Made by a program: the position numbers and the translations under genes. This document shows positions 51,961-61,119 of a stretch of 64,000 nt of DNA, in pieces; the first letter of the stretch is position 1; each line of letters begins with the position of its first letter. The stretch comes from Natrialba magadii ATCC 43099 (GTDB lineage Archaea; Halobacteriota; Halobacteria; Halobacteriales; Natrialbaceae), in contig NC_013923.1 in assembly GCF_000025625.1 (NCBI RefSeq), forward strand, positions 248,001 to 312,000. The letters are read 5' to 3'. Below the pieces are notes generated by a model, which ran no database searches, was not told the origin of the DNA, and worked only from the letters and a program-made list of their open reading frames with translations.

Positions 51961-52120
51961 AAGTGACGCGGTGTGACGCCAAGTGACGCGGTGTGACGCC
52001 AAGTGACGCGGTGTGACGCCAAGTGACGCGGTGTGACGCCAAGTGACGCGGTGTGACGCCAAGTGACGCGGTGTGACGCCGAGTGACGCAGTGTGACGCC
52101 GAGTGATGTAGTGTGATTCT
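51961..52120. repeat. 20-bp minisatellite, eight copies
   Basis: Six perfect copies of AAGTGACGCGGTGTGACGCC (51961-52080) and two diverged ones, between the start of the MFS gene and the stop of the TPP-enzyme gene. Each unit contains GTGACGC twice, so it arose from a 10-bp half unit. There are no spacers, so it is not a CRISPR array. Confidence 0.95.
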
Positions 52121-52154
52121 GGTTGTCACGGTGGCCGACCAGGAGAACTCACAC

Positions 52155-53864
52155 TCACTCGTGTAACCCGCCAACTGACTCGTAGAACGACGACGATAGC
52201 GTTTCCGCCATATCCTCCTCGCGATCAATCCGAACGTCGATCACGTGTGGCACGTCCGCCGACTTGGCGGACTCGAGTACCCCAGCCAACTCACTGGGCT
52301 CAGTCACCCGCTTGCCGACCGCGCCGAAGGCCTCGGCGATGCCGACGAAGTCGGTGTCGTGGAACTCCACGCCGGCGATGTCGCCATCCTCGTGTTGCAT
52401 CTGGCGGACCATCCCGAGGCTGGTGTCGTTCAGAATGACGAACGTGGGCGCGACGCCGTACTCGACGGCAGTTTCGACGCTGTTCATCGTCATCGAGAAG
52501 CCGCCGTCGCCGGCGACGGCGATGACGTCTGTTTCGTCGTCGGTTGTGAGCGCCGCAGACACCGCAGCGGGGTTGGCCCACCCCATACCGCCGACGCCGC
52601 CACTGCCGAAGTAGGTTCTGACGGCGGGCGTCTGGAGGTAGTACAGCAGCCAGAAGCGGTTGTTCCCCGAGTCGGCGGTGACGATGGTGTCCTCGTCGAC
52701 GACTGACTGGATGGCCGTCGCAGCGCGCTGGGGCTTGATCGGTGCCGAATCGTCCGTACACTCGGGTGCGTCGAACCACTCACGAGCCTCGGCGGCGCGC
52801 TCGAGTGCCCACCCGTTCGACGAGCCTCCCGAACCTGCCTCGGCGAGCACCGCGAGCGTCTCGGCGGCGTCACCGATCAGGCCGACGTCCGCGGGATAGA
52901 CCCAGCCAGCGTTTCGCGTGTCGATATCGGCGTGGATAATCGTCTGCTCGTCCGGGCGGATGAACTCGGGCGCCTGCCAGTTGGTGTCCATTGGGTTCAG
53001 CCGGCACCCAACGACCAGCAGCGTGTCGGCCTCGCTGACGACGCGGTTTGCCCCCTCGTGGCCGAAGGAGCCGATAACGCCCGCTGCCCGCTCGTCAGTT
53101 TCAGGGTAGGTCGACTTGCCGAGGTAGGACGTGACGACCGCACAGTCGTACGTCTCGGCAACCGCCGCGAGTTCGTCGTAGGCCTGTGCGGCGTGGACGC
53201 CGTTGCCCGCAACGATCACTGGTCGCTCGGCGGACTCGAGTACGCCCACCGCTGCCGCGGTGTCGGTGGCGGTCGGCGCGGCGTCCCACGTCCGCGTCTG
53301 TGCTGCTGCATCCCAGGCTCTGGGTGTTGGGTCCTCGGGAACCTCAGCAGTGATCGCGTTCCCGTCGAGGATAACTGCTGTCGGGCCGGAGCGACCGGCG
53401 ACCGCGTGTTTGAACGCCAGTTGCGTCGAGCGAATCGTCTCGACCGGCGTCCGCGGGAACCACCACTCCTTGCTCACACCGTCGAGGATATCCGGGAGGC
53501 TGAAGCCACCGTAATCGCCGCGAGCCTGCTGGTACGGCGCGAGCGTCGAGTACTCGCCGCGCTCGGAGGCTTCGGTGAGAACAACCATCGGCGAAGAGGC
53601 AAGTCGGGCCTCCATCTGGCCGATCATGCCGATACTGCCGATCCACGGCCCCTGCCCGGTGAGGACGCCCGGATCTCCGGTTAGCCGGCCGTACATTTCG
53701 GCCATCACGCTCGCCTCGCGCTCGTCTCGCGGCCGGACGAGGTCGATATCGGCGTCGGGAACCGCCTCGAACAGTTCGATCACGCGGCCGCCCGGGTAGC
53801 CGAAGACGTACTCGACGCCGAGGTCCTCGAGTGTCTCGACGAGTGTGGCTGCTGTGGACGTCAT
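52155..53864 (-). CDS. Thiamine-pyrophosphate enzyme, acetolactate synthase/2-oxoacid decarboxylase-like
   Basis: A 569-residue three-domain TPP enzyme. The N-terminal domain has GVEYVFGYPGGRVIELF and the catalytic Glu in RPRDEREAS; the middle domain has RPVIVAGNGVHAA; the C-terminal domain has the TPP/Mg motif AVAGDGGFSMTMNSVETAVEYG ending in ND. The usual ALS GSG and FAD-binding residues are only partly kept, and no small regulatory subunit gene is adjacent, so a catabolic decarboxylase or lyase (oxalyl-CoA, benzoylformate or sulfoacetaldehyde type) is as likely as acetolactate synthase. It follows the MFS and M24 genes on the same strand. Confidence 0.85.
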   Translation of the reverse strand: MTSTAATLVETLEDLGVEYVFGYPGGRVIELFEAVPDADIDLVRPRDEREASVMAEMYGRLTGDPGVLTGQGPWIGSIGMIGQMEARLASSPMVVLTEASERGEYSTLAPYQQARGDYGGFSLPDILDGVSKEWWFPRTPVETIRSTQLAFKHAVAGRSGPTAVILDGNAITAEVPEDPTPRAWDAAAQTRTWDAAPTATDTAAAVGVLESAERPVIVAGNGVHAAQAYDELAAVAETYDCAVVTSYLGKSTYPETDERAAGVIGSFGHEGANRVVSEADTLLVVGCRLNPMDTNWQAPEFIRPDEQTIIHADIDTRNAGWVYPADVGLIGDAAETLAVLAEAGSGGSSNGWALERAAEAREWFDAPECTDDSAPIKPQRAATAIQSVVDEDTIVTADSGNNRFWLLYYLQTPAVRTYFGSGGVGGMGWANPAAVSAALTTDDETDVIAVAGDGGFSMTMNSVETAVEYGVAPTFVILNDTSLGMVRQMQHEDGDIAGVEFHDTDFVGIAEAFGAVGKRVTEPSELAGVLESAKSADVPHVIDVRIDREEDMAETLSSSFYESVGGLHE

Positions 53865-54022
53865 CTAGAACGGTTGTCCATTCCACCGCTCTTTGTTCTA
53901 CCGGTGTGATAGTACGTGCCGCAGTAACGAGTGACGGTTCAGCTAGCTGGCACCACACCGGGTTTCCGGTGAATGTGCCGGACAGAAGTCGGTATCACCG
54001 GCAAAACACGGGAGGAAAAACA

Positions 54023-55003
54023 TCACTGCGTCGGCACACCGCCACCGTGACCGGACCCCCGCGATTCCGTCTCGCTGTCCGTGTCCGTGACCGGGACCGC
54101 AGACACCCGTCGGAACACCGCTTCTGGATCACGGTTCCAGTGCCAGTGCCACCGCGTCCGGACGAGACACCGCAGTTTGCGGGCCGTCGACAGCGACGGA
54201 GCCGACGTGAGTACGTCGTACTCCTGGGCGCGAATAATCGCGTGATGCTCCGCGTAGAGAACTGCAGCGAGTAACACCGGTAACTGGCAGTCATCAGGAA
54301 GATACTGAATGCCGGCAACTCCCTCACGGTATCGCTCCTCTGCACGCTGGAGTTCCTCGCGCATCACCGACTCGAACGAGTGGCTGTGCTCGAGACGCTC
54401 GATCTGTGTCTCGGAGACGCCGTGCTTCTCGAGTGTCCGCTGTGGCAAATAAATACGGTCACGCTCGACGATATCCTCGCGAACATCGCGTAGAAAGTTC
54501 GTCAACTGAAATGCCTCGCCGAGGGCGATCGCGTGCGGGAGTGCAGCCGCCTCCAGTTCGGGCTCCATATCCATGATCGCAGTCATCATCACACCGACTG
54601 CCGCCGCGGAGCCGCGCATGTACGACTCGAGTTGCGCGTACGTTTCGTACCGACTCGTCGTGATGTCCGACGCCATCGCGTCGATGAAGACGTCGACCTC
54701 TTCGTCCGTGATCTCGGCTGCGTCTTTCAACTCGGCAAAGGCCGCGAGAACGGGATCATCGGCGTCGACCTCGCCGAGCGCCTGGGCACGGAGGGACTCG
54801 AGTTCGGCGCGCTGCTCGGCCGGTGGCATACCGGCGGCGTCGTCGACGACTTCGTCCGCGATCCGAAAGAATCCATAGAGGACGTGTGTTGCGTGCCGAA
54901 CGCGTGACGGAAGGAACCTGGTCGCGAGGTAGAACGTCTTCCCGGTTCGCTTCTGGATCGCCTTCGCCTTGTCCGAGTCGATGTGGCCCTGGTGCAGGTG
55001 CAT
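54023..55003 (-). CDS. crtB: Phytoene/squalene synthase family protein (phytoene synthase)
   Basis: A 326-residue head-to-head prenyl synthase. Both Asp-rich motifs are present, YGFFRIADEVVDD near residue 50 and LTNFLRDVREDIVERDRIYLP near 168-188, with TFYLATRFLP at the N-terminus. It condenses two geranylgeranyl diphosphates to phytoene, the first step to C50 bacterioruberin and retinal in haloarchaea. Downstream of the Bat-like regulator on the same strand; Bat is known to control carotenoid and opsin genes in Halobacterium, so regulation by that neighbour is plausible. The tail (ESRGSGHGGGVPTQ) is low complexity. Confidence 0.9.
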   Translation of the reverse strand: MHLHQGHIDSDKAKAIQKRTGKTFYLATRFLPSRVRHATHVLYGFFRIADEVVDDAAGMPPAEQRAELESLRAQALGEVDADDPVLAAFAELKDAAEITDEEVDVFIDAMASDITTSRYETYAQLESYMRGSAAAVGVMMTAIMDMEPELEAAALPHAIALGEAFQLTNFLRDVREDIVERDRIYLPQRTLEKHGVSETQIERLEHSHSFESVMREELQRAEERYREGVAGIQYLPDDCQLPVLLAAVLYAEHHAIIRAQEYDVLTSAPSLSTARKLRCLVRTRWHWHWNRDPEAVFRRVSAVPVTDTDSETESRGSGHGGGVPTQ

Positions 55004-55100
55004 TCTCTCTCCGCTGACGCAACGGGGGTCGTCAGGTGACAGGTCTAGCCGAGAGACAGATAAAAGAGCTAACCCACACTAGTATGGCTCTGGCTCTGGT

Positions 55101-55210
55101 TCGCCCTCGCCCTTACCCTCATCCCCGCCCTCGTCCTTACCCTCACCCTCGCCCTTACCCTTACCCTCACCCTCACCCTCGCCCTCGTCCTTACCCTCAC
55201 TCGCCCTCGA
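55101..55210 (-). repeat. Telomere-like G-rich hexanucleotide tract between the Bat-like gene and crtB
   Basis: On the minus strand, about 16 units of GGGTGA/GGGTAA/GGGCGA follow one another, with runs of GGG every six bases, beginning within the last codons of the Bat-like gene. The spacing of GGG with three-base loops would allow G-quadruplexes in DNA or in an mRNA running into crtB. No telomere function is implied. Confidence 0.85.
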
Positions 55211-56810
55211 ACAGTTCGTCGAGAAGTTTCTGCTGAGCCAGTCGCAGGTGCTGGTGGTAGGTCGACCGCGAGATGTCCATCGACGCAGCGAGTTCCTCGC
55301 CGGAGATACTGCGAGGCCACTCGAAGTACTCCGCGTAGTAGGCCTTCCGAAGCGCCATCCGTTGGCGTTCGGTGAGCGCCGACTCGAGTGTGGACATGAG
55401 ATCCTGGGCCGTCTGGGCCGGCCGCTCTACTTCCTGATAGCTGATCAGTTCAACCTGCTCGAAGCGGTCTTCGAGGTAGTCGTACATCGACCGACCCGAC
55501 TGTGCGTTAGGCAGTTCGAGCGCCATGTCGGCGACGCCGCTGTCCGTCTCGAGGTGCCGAATGACCGCACCATGTTCGGCGAGCGTCGACACGAAGCTCC
55601 CGCTGCTGTCGAGCGTCAACTCGAGTAACGTCCCATCGTCGGTCGCCGAGAGCACCGTCGCGTCGGTGATACCGTGGCTGTCCGCTGCCGTCACCGCGAC
55701 CGCCTCGGGACGGTCGACGTGGACGAACGCAAGCGGCGTGCCGTCGCCGTCGTAGGCGACTCCGCGGAAGGTAACCGTCGCCGCGAGGTCGTCAGCCAGC
55801 GCGGTAACGAACAACGAGGAGTCCTCGATGGCCAACTCGAGTTCGACGACCGCTTCGGTCGTCAGCATTCGGCGGGTCTCGAGTGCGTTGATTGCGGTCG
55901 CAATCGTCCCGGCGAGCGACTCGAGGATGAGCACGTCGCGGTCTGCGAACGCATTCGTCTCCGCGGCGAAAACGACGAGGACGCCGTACGTGACCTCGCC
56001 GTAAGCGATTGGCACCGCAGCCACGGCGTCGATATACTCCCCCGCTGCGATCGGCCACCACTGTTCGGCCGCCTCGAAGGAGTCGAGGTCGCTGACGACG
56101 CGAGAGTCACCCCTCTCGAGTGCAGCGACTGCCGGATGGCTCTCGTCCTGTCCGAGCGTGAGCTGGTTGTTCTCGAGTGGGACCTCGTCTTGGCTAGCCC
56201 ACTCGCTGGGTGTGATCTGACGATTCGTTACGTCGACGCGGCCGATCCAGGCGAGTTCGTATGGCGACTCCGCTGCGAGTCGCCTGCAGACGCGTCGTTC
56301 GATCTCAGTGCGAGTTCCTGCAGTGACGGCTGCGTCAGTGACGTCTCTGATCAGCCCGTCGACCCGTTCGAGGACGTCCTCGAGTGCCTGCCGTTCGGCG
56401 CGGACGCGGGTTGCTGACTCTTCGGCGTCGATTTCGGCCAGTTTCCGGTCCGTAATATCGAGGTGAACGACAACGACGTGGCGTTCGCCGTCGACGCTGA
56501 ACTGCCGCGCCCACATCGAGAACCACCGTTTTTCCCCGGGCGAGTGACACGGGTACTCCATCGTAAACGTCTGTTGGTCGCCCGCGAGAAGGCTCTCGAG
56601 TCCGGTGACTGCGCGCGAGGCATGCTCGTCGTCGGTGGTCGACGCGACAGCAAGATAGTCGACACCGACGTGGTCCGACGGCTGCTCGTTCGGGCCGAAC
56701 GTCCGCCACTCCTGGTTCGTCAACAGGATTTCGCCATCACTCCCAAGAACAGCGACCGTAACCGGCAACGTCTCGAGTGTCGCTGCCGCCAGTTCGTTCT
56801 TGGTTGACAT
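55197..56810 (-). CDS. Bat-like regulator: PAS, GAF and HTH_10 domains
   Basis: A 537-residue haloarchaeal sensor-regulator. Residues about 8-125 are a PAS domain (VAVLGSDGEILLTNQEWRTFG to VVVVHLDITDRK), about 135-290 a GAF domain (ESPYELAWIGRVD, VVFAAETNAFADRDVLILESLA), about 300-455 the Bat-type insertion region, and 470-530 the bacterio-opsin activator helix-turn-helix (LTERQRMALRKAYYAEYFEWP, then ISGEELAASMDISRSTYHQHL). No kinase domain. Bat in Halobacterium responds to oxygen and light and activates bop and crtB1; the neighbouring crtB supports a similar role, though orthology is not shown. Confidence 0.9.
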   Translation of the reverse strand: MSTKNELAAATLETLPVTVAVLGSDGEILLTNQEWRTFGPNEQPSDHVGVDYLAVASTTDDEHASRAVTGLESLLAGDQQTFTMEYPCHSPGEKRWFSMWARQFSVDGERHVVVVHLDITDRKLAEIDAEESATRVRAERQALEDVLERVDGLIRDVTDAAVTAGTRTEIERRVCRRLAAESPYELAWIGRVDVTNRQITPSEWASQDEVPLENNQLTLGQDESHPAVAALERGDSRVVSDLDSFEAAEQWWPIAAGEYIDAVAAVPIAYGEVTYGVLVVFAAETNAFADRDVLILESLAGTIATAINALETRRMLTTEAVVELELAIEDSSLFVTALADDLAATVTFRGVAYDGDGTPLAFVHVDRPEAVAVTAADSHGITDATVLSATDDGTLLELTLDSSGSFVSTLAEHGAVIRHLETDSGVADMALELPNAQSGRSMYDYLEDRFEQVELISYQEVERPAQTAQDLMSTLESALTERQRMALRKAYYAEYFEWPRSISGEELAASMDISRSTYHQHLRLAQQKLLDELFEGE

Positions 56811-56915
56811 CGGTGATACCTAGGGGGAGCACGCTCTTAACGAGCGCGGAAGTCGAAAGTTCGTCCAGAGGGTTTGATTCGGCGAAAACAGCTCGTATTC
56901 TGTCTCGTCCGTTGC

Positions 56916-57284
56916 TCACTGCGTGAGTTCGACTGCAACCCCACCATCCATCTCGATAGCGATGCTGATCTCGTCGAGTTTCTGTGTATACTCACTGACG
57001 TGTTGGCCCGATCGGCGGATTCGAAGCCGTTCTTCGAGGACGGCTGCGTCGGTGAGGAGGTCGAGTTTGCGATAGGTTGTCGACAGTGGGACGTCACAGC
57101 TGTCAGACACCTCGCTTGCCGAGAGGTAGTCGTCGGTGTCAGTAATCGTCTCGAGGATCGCTCGGCAGTCGGTGTCAGTAAGGATCGAGAGGAGTTTGTC
57201 GGCATCGCCGTCGGCGGCCAGTTTGTCGTCGCTGTGTCCGTCAGGTGTGGTTCGGGGCGACGTCGCCTGCATCGAGTGACTCAT
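56916..57284 (-). CDS. Haloarchaeal winged-helix regulator (ArsR-like)
   Basis: A 122-residue protein with a winged helix at about 27-85: DKLLSILTDTDCRAILETI, LSASEVSDSCDVPLSTTYRKLDLLTDAAVLEER, then a C-terminal strand pair. This arrangement is common in haloarchaeal ArsR-type and DUF7344-like regulators. The Met used is the only one just before the domain; the longer frame adds 59 residues of hydrophobic, Cys-rich sequence unlike a real protein. A TATA box (CTTATAAAG) lies about 55 bases upstream, so a short leader is expected. Confidence 0.8.
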   Translation of the reverse strand: MSHSMQATSPRTTPDGHSDDKLAADGDADKLLSILTDTDCRAILETITDTDDYLSASEVSDSCDVPLSTTYRKLDLLTDAAVLEERLRIRRSGQHVSEYTQKLDEISIAIEMDGGVAVELTQ

Positions 57285-57463
57285 ACTACTGCGTAGCCGC
57301 GGGGAACCAACCAGTGTGCACCACAGATATGATGGGATCTTTATAAGCAATGCAGAACAATCGCCGAGATAGCGGTAGATCGAGGAGACGGCAAGATAAC
57401 TCGTGAACGAACAGCAAACGAACAGGACGTACCACGACAGGTCGAGTTCGGCTCTACCCACAG

Positions 57464-57619
57464 CTATCCGTCACAGGCAGTATCAAACGCGTTCCGATTG
57501 ACCGACGCCCCACAGATAACACACCCATTCTCGACGAGAGCCTCCCGCATGGAAGCGTTAACTGTAATGGACTGGGAACACTCCGGGCAAACGAAGGTGT
57601 AGTCCTCACAGGTGCTCAT
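57464..57619 (-). CDS. Small zinc-ribbon protein (51 residues, DUF7560-like)
   Basis: A short gene that a 60-codon cut-off would miss. The protein begins MSTCEDYTFVCPECSQSITV and has CPEC plus CVICG, two CxxC pairs 19 residues apart, ideal for one zinc ion. It resembles the haloarchaeal DUF7560-type zinc-ribbon proteins. A TATA-like CTTATTAC about 28 bases upstream gives leaderless spacing. It lies between two regulator genes; a related protein is coded at 59142-59411. Function unknown; such ribbons often bind nucleic acid or protein. Confidence 0.85.
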   Translation of the reverse strand: MSTCEDYTFVCPECSQSITVNASMREALVENGCVICGASVNRNAFDTACDG

Positions 57620-57643
57620 TGGTAGTTGCTGAGACGGCGTGTT

Positions 57644-57652
57644 GTAATAAGT
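57644..57652 (-). promoter_or_regulatory. TATA box of the small zinc-ribbon gene
   Basis: ACTTATTAC on the minus strand about 28 bases upstream of the ATG at 57619. Confidence 0.55.
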
Positions 57653-57746
57653 TCCCGTCTCTTGTGCGACTCAGTGAGAAGCCTCCCACACGGTCGGATC
57701 AAACCGCACGTTCAAGACCCCTGAATACAAACCACCAGCAGAGAGT

Positions 57747-58550
57747 ATGTCGTCCGGAATCCGTGCGACGGTGTCGTTCGAGACGCCAGTTGGGTGTCCA
57801 ATCGCAGCCTTCTCGAGACGCACGGAGACGACGATCGACCAGCTTTCGACGAGTGTCACGCAGCCGATGGCCGATAAGAGCACCACCGAATTTCTGGCGA
57901 AGACCGATGTCTCGGTGGCATCACTCGTCGAAGAGTGCGACGACGCTGCTGCTGAGAACGGCAACGGGGACACCGAAGCCACCGCTGGCAAGCAACCACA
58001 CGCACCACAGACCGACACAGCACAGACCGACAGAGCGGAACAACCCGATCCACTGGTCACCGAATCCGTGTTTGGCCCGGTATTCTCCTACGGCGAGACG
58101 AACCTCTACCGCTGGGTTCGCGACGAGGACCAGCAAAACTCGTGTCCGTGCTCGTGCCCATGTGCGTGTCTCGGCTCGTTCGGCTGTCCCGTCCACCGCT
58201 ACACAGTCGACAACGGGGTCGTCACGCTCGTCTTCCACGCAACGGATTTCGAGGAGTTGCAGACGATCATGAACGAGTTTCGGGACCGATTTCCGAGTGT
58301 CGACGTCAAACGGCTGCTTCAGCCGCCACTCGAAGGCACGCCAGACGAACGAGTGTTCGTCAACCGGGGGAAACTTACGGATCGCCAGCAGGAGGTACTC
58401 GAGACGGCCTACCGGATGGGTTACTTCGAGCGGCCAAAAGGCGCGAACGCGACGGAGGTGGCGACCGAACTCGACATTACGCAGTCGACGGTAACCGAGC
58501 ACCTGAGTGCGGCCCAGCGCAAGATTTTTGCGGATGTACTCGGCCAGTGA
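57747..58550 (+). CDS. Bat/DmsR-like HTH_10 regulator with a cysteine cluster
   Basis: A 267-residue regulator. Residues about 205-265 form the HTH_10 domain (LTDRQQEVLETAYRMGYFERP, then NATEVATELDITQSTVTEHL). Upstream lies a tight cysteine cluster, SCPCSCPCACLGSFGCPVH, with Cys at 133, 135, 137, 139, 141 and 147 plus a final His, and an acidic low-complexity linker before it. A similar Cys-rich motif is known in haloarchaeal DmsR-type regulators and could bind metal or an Fe-S cluster as a redox sensor. A TATA-like GAATACA about 25 bases upstream supports the start. Confidence 0.83.
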   Translation: MSSGIRATVSFETPVGCPIAAFSRRTETTIDQLSTSVTQPMADKSTTEFLAKTDVSVASLVEECDDAAAENGNGDTEATAGKQPHAPQTDTAQTDRAEQPDPLVTESVFGPVFSYGETNLYRWVRDEDQQNSCPCSCPCACLGSFGCPVHRYTVDNGVVTLVFHATDFEELQTIMNEFRDRFPSVDVKRLLQPPLEGTPDERVFVNRGKLTDRQQEVLETAYRMGYFERPKGANATEVATELDITQSTVTEHLSAAQRKIFADVLGQ

Positions 58551-58648
58551 GTCGCTGTGGCGGCGACCCCATGCCCGAACGACGTGGTGATCGACGAACG
58601 GGAACGGAACTGGTTTACTACCGCACACAAATCTCTCAGCGTACGACA

Positions 58649-59110
58649 ATGGCACTCGCCGAGGAAACCGAAATGACGGAGGCAGAGATAGATGCCTTTC
58701 TCAGCCGTCACGAAACAGGTGTGCTCGCGCTCGCGGATTCGGACACGCCGTACGCGATTCCGATCTCGTACGGCTACGACGCCGAGAGCGCAACGTTCTA
58801 TATGCGGCTCGTCTCGACGCCCGAGAGCGAAAAGCGACAGTTCCTCGAGTCGTCGCCACGCGTCCGCCTCGTCGTCTACGAGGAATCCGACGGGGGGCGC
58901 ACGTATCGGAGCGTCGTCGCCGTCGGAACGATCGACGAGATCGACCCTGAGGACCTCACAGCGGCACACATCGAACAGTACGGCGAGGCAAAACGGCCGT
59001 TGTTCGAAATCTGGGGCCAATCGAAGCCGGACCTCAACATTCAGCTCTACGAGTTCGAGCCGACAGATCTGAGTGGCCGCCGGACCGAAATCGAACGGGA
59101 CGACGAGTAG
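58649..59110 (+). CDS. Pyridoxamine 5'-phosphate oxidase-like flavin/F420-binding protein
   Basis: A 153-residue split-barrel protein: MTEAEIDAFLSRHETGVLALADSDTPYAIPISYGYD, FYMRLVSTPESEKRQFLESSPRVRLVVYEE and YRSVVAVGTIDEIDPEDL. Same family as the gene at 3654-4208 but only distantly similar. The start is preceded by a TATA-like GGTTTACTA about 33 bases upstream; the longer frame in the same phase runs back through the regulator gene and is a shadow. Role unknown; these proteins bind FMN, F420 or haem. Confidence 0.85.
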   Translation: MALAEETEMTEAEIDAFLSRHETGVLALADSDTPYAIPISYGYDAESATFYMRLVSTPESEKRQFLESSPRVRLVVYEESDGGRTYRSVVAVGTIDEIDPEDLTAAHIEQYGEAKRPLFEIWGQSKPDLNIQLYEFEPTDLSGRRTEIERDDE

Positions 59111-59141
59111 TGAGTAGTGATCAGTAGTCAGTAATTAGTAG

Positions 59142-59411
<270 letters not shown>

Positions 59412-59883
59412 CGGTTACTCTCCTACTCGAGAAAACGGGACCACCCATCACCAACTCTCAGCCACTATATAGGGGCCCTTCATCACATGCTCGACAGCAA
59501 CTCGGCAAAGTGCCGAAGGCAGAAACGCCACCAATCCGGCCCCAGACGACTGTAACAGTGGATACGGCCGGACAATCACTACCGTGGCTGCGTCGCGACG
59601 CTTGCCGTGGAGTGCACCACCGGCGACCGCGACAGTGACCCCGTGCTCGAAGTCGCGTTCTCTGGAGGGCACCCCGGGCAGAGACACTGAACGCCCCGCC
59701 TGCTGGTTCAGGCCAACGCGTTATCCGCAGCTTCGATGTGTACTCGAGTACCAGTCCCGTTGGGACCCATCACCGCTCTGTCTTGGCACGTGTGGCTGAC
59801 GCCGAACAGGACGTGCTGACACTGACAGTGGTAGTGGCAGTGGCAGTGGTTGCACAATCGAACCCCGACATCGATTCACAGCT
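59412..59883. other. Intergenic region, no convincing gene
   Basis: About 470 bases between the zinc-ribbon gene and the lactone oxidase. A minus-strand frame (59448-59687, 79 codons) has no domain or TATA support. Around 59820-59855 there is a short TGGCAG repeat just before the oxidase gene. The oxidase promoter must lie in the last 80 bases but no clear TATA box is seen. Confidence 0.5.
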
Positions 59884-61119
59884 ATGGAACAGGACACAAT
59901 CGACGAAGACACGAGCGAGATGTGGACGAACTGGTCGGGCAGCATTTCCTTCGAACCGGATCGAATTCTCGAGCCAGAGAGCGAGACGGAACTGCAGTCG
60001 ATCGTTCGAGAGTGTGCCGAGCGGGGTGAGACCGTTCGCGTTGTTGGGTCGGGTCACTCCTGGACCCCAGTCGTCGAAACCGACGGCGTGCTCGTCTCAC
60101 TCTCGAAAATGACCGGACTGATCTCTCACGACGCGGACGCCAAGACGGCAACGCTCTACGCGGGGACGACACTCGAGGAGGCGGGGACGGAGCTCCACGA
60201 CAGGAACCTCGCCATGCCGAATCTCGGCGACGTCTCGATGCAGACCGTCGCGGGCGCGTTCGGGACGGGAACGCACGGGACGGGTCCCGAGTTCGAAAAT
60301 CTCTCGGGGACACTCATCGGTGGTCGAATGGTCACCGGGACAGGCGACGTGCGGGAGTTCAGCGCCGAGGAGGACCCCGACCTCCTGCGTGCGGCCCAAT
60401 TATCGCTTGGAACCCTTGGCATCTTCACCGAGATCGAACTGGACCTGCAGACGACCTACAAGATCCAGCGCCGTGAATACTGTACGAACTGGCGAGCGTG
60501 CAAAGACCACATCCCGACGCTGATCGAAGAGAACCGCAACTTCGACTTCTACTGGTACCCCCGTTCGAACGAGGTAAAGCTCCGGCTGCTCAACGCGCCG
60601 GGCGGCGGCACAGATCACGAGGACCTCTCGTACGCGACGCAGGTCGAGGATCAGACCGGCTGGTGGCAGGAGATCATCCCGGAACACGACGACATCGGCC
60701 GCGAGTTCGACGAGATGGAGTACGCACTCCCAGTCGAGGATGGACTCGACTGCTTCGAGCGCGTTCGCGAACGGGTCCGCGAACGCTGGCGGGCCGATGT
60801 CGGCTGGCGGTTGCTCGTCCGTACCGTCGCGGCAGACGACGCGATGCTCTCGGCCGAGTACGACCGCGACGTGATGACGATTTCGTGCATCCAGAACGCC
60901 GAATTGGACCACTGGGAGTACTTCGAGGACATCGAACCAATCTTCCACGAGTACGACGGCCGCCCACACTGGGGCAAGAAACACACGCTTCGCGCGCCCG
61001 AACTCCGGGAGCTGTACCCTGAGTGGGACCAGTTCCAGGAACTCCGACGCGAACTGGATCCGGACGGCGTGTTCATGACCGACTATCTCGAGAAGCTACT
61101 CGAGGAGGGCGACTCATGA
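59884..61119 (+). CDS. FAD-linked sugar-lactone oxidase (D-arabinono-1,4-lactone/L-gulonolactone oxidase family)
   Basis: A 411-residue vanillyl-alcohol-oxidase-type flavoprotein. The PP-loop FAD motif is VRVVGSGHSWTPVVETDG, in which the His is the usual site for covalent flavin attachment; further FAD contacts are LGDVSMQTVAGAFGTGTHGTG. The C-terminal ALO domain contains FYWYPRSNEVKLR and PHWGKKHTL, the HWGKxH signature of aldonolactone oxidases. It would oxidise an aldono-lactone or alditol with O2 or another acceptor. Its stop overlaps the start of the ASRT-family gene. Confidence 0.9.
   Translation: MEQDTIDEDTSEMWTNWSGSISFEPDRILEPESETELQSIVRECAERGETVRVVGSGHSWTPVVETDGVLVSLSKMTGLISHDADAKTATLYAGTTLEEAGTELHDRNLAMPNLGDVSMQTVAGAFGTGTHGTGPEFENLSGTLIGGRMVTGTGDVREFSAEEDPDLLRAAQLSLGTLGIFTEIELDLQTTYKIQRREYCTNWRACKDHIPTLIEENRNFDFYWYPRSNEVKLRLLNAPGGGTDHEDLSYATQVEDQTGWWQEIIPEHDDIGREFDEMEYALPVEDGLDCFERVRERVRERWRADVGWRLLVRTVAADDAMLSAEYDRDVMTISCIQNAELDHWEYFEDIEPIFHEYDGRPHWGKKHTLRAPELRELYPEWDQFQELRRELDPDGVFMTDYLEKLLEEGDS

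Noticed and set aside
51961-52120. Possible CRISPR array
   Set aside because: The 20-bp units are head-to-tail with no unique spacers and no cas genes nearby.
55101-55210. Telomere or chromosome end
   Set aside because: The tract is internal, lies between genes on one strand, and haloarchaeal replicons are circular.
59448-59687. A 79-codon minus-strand frame upstream of the lactone oxidase
   Set aside because: No domain, no TATA box, and composition does not favour this phase over the others.
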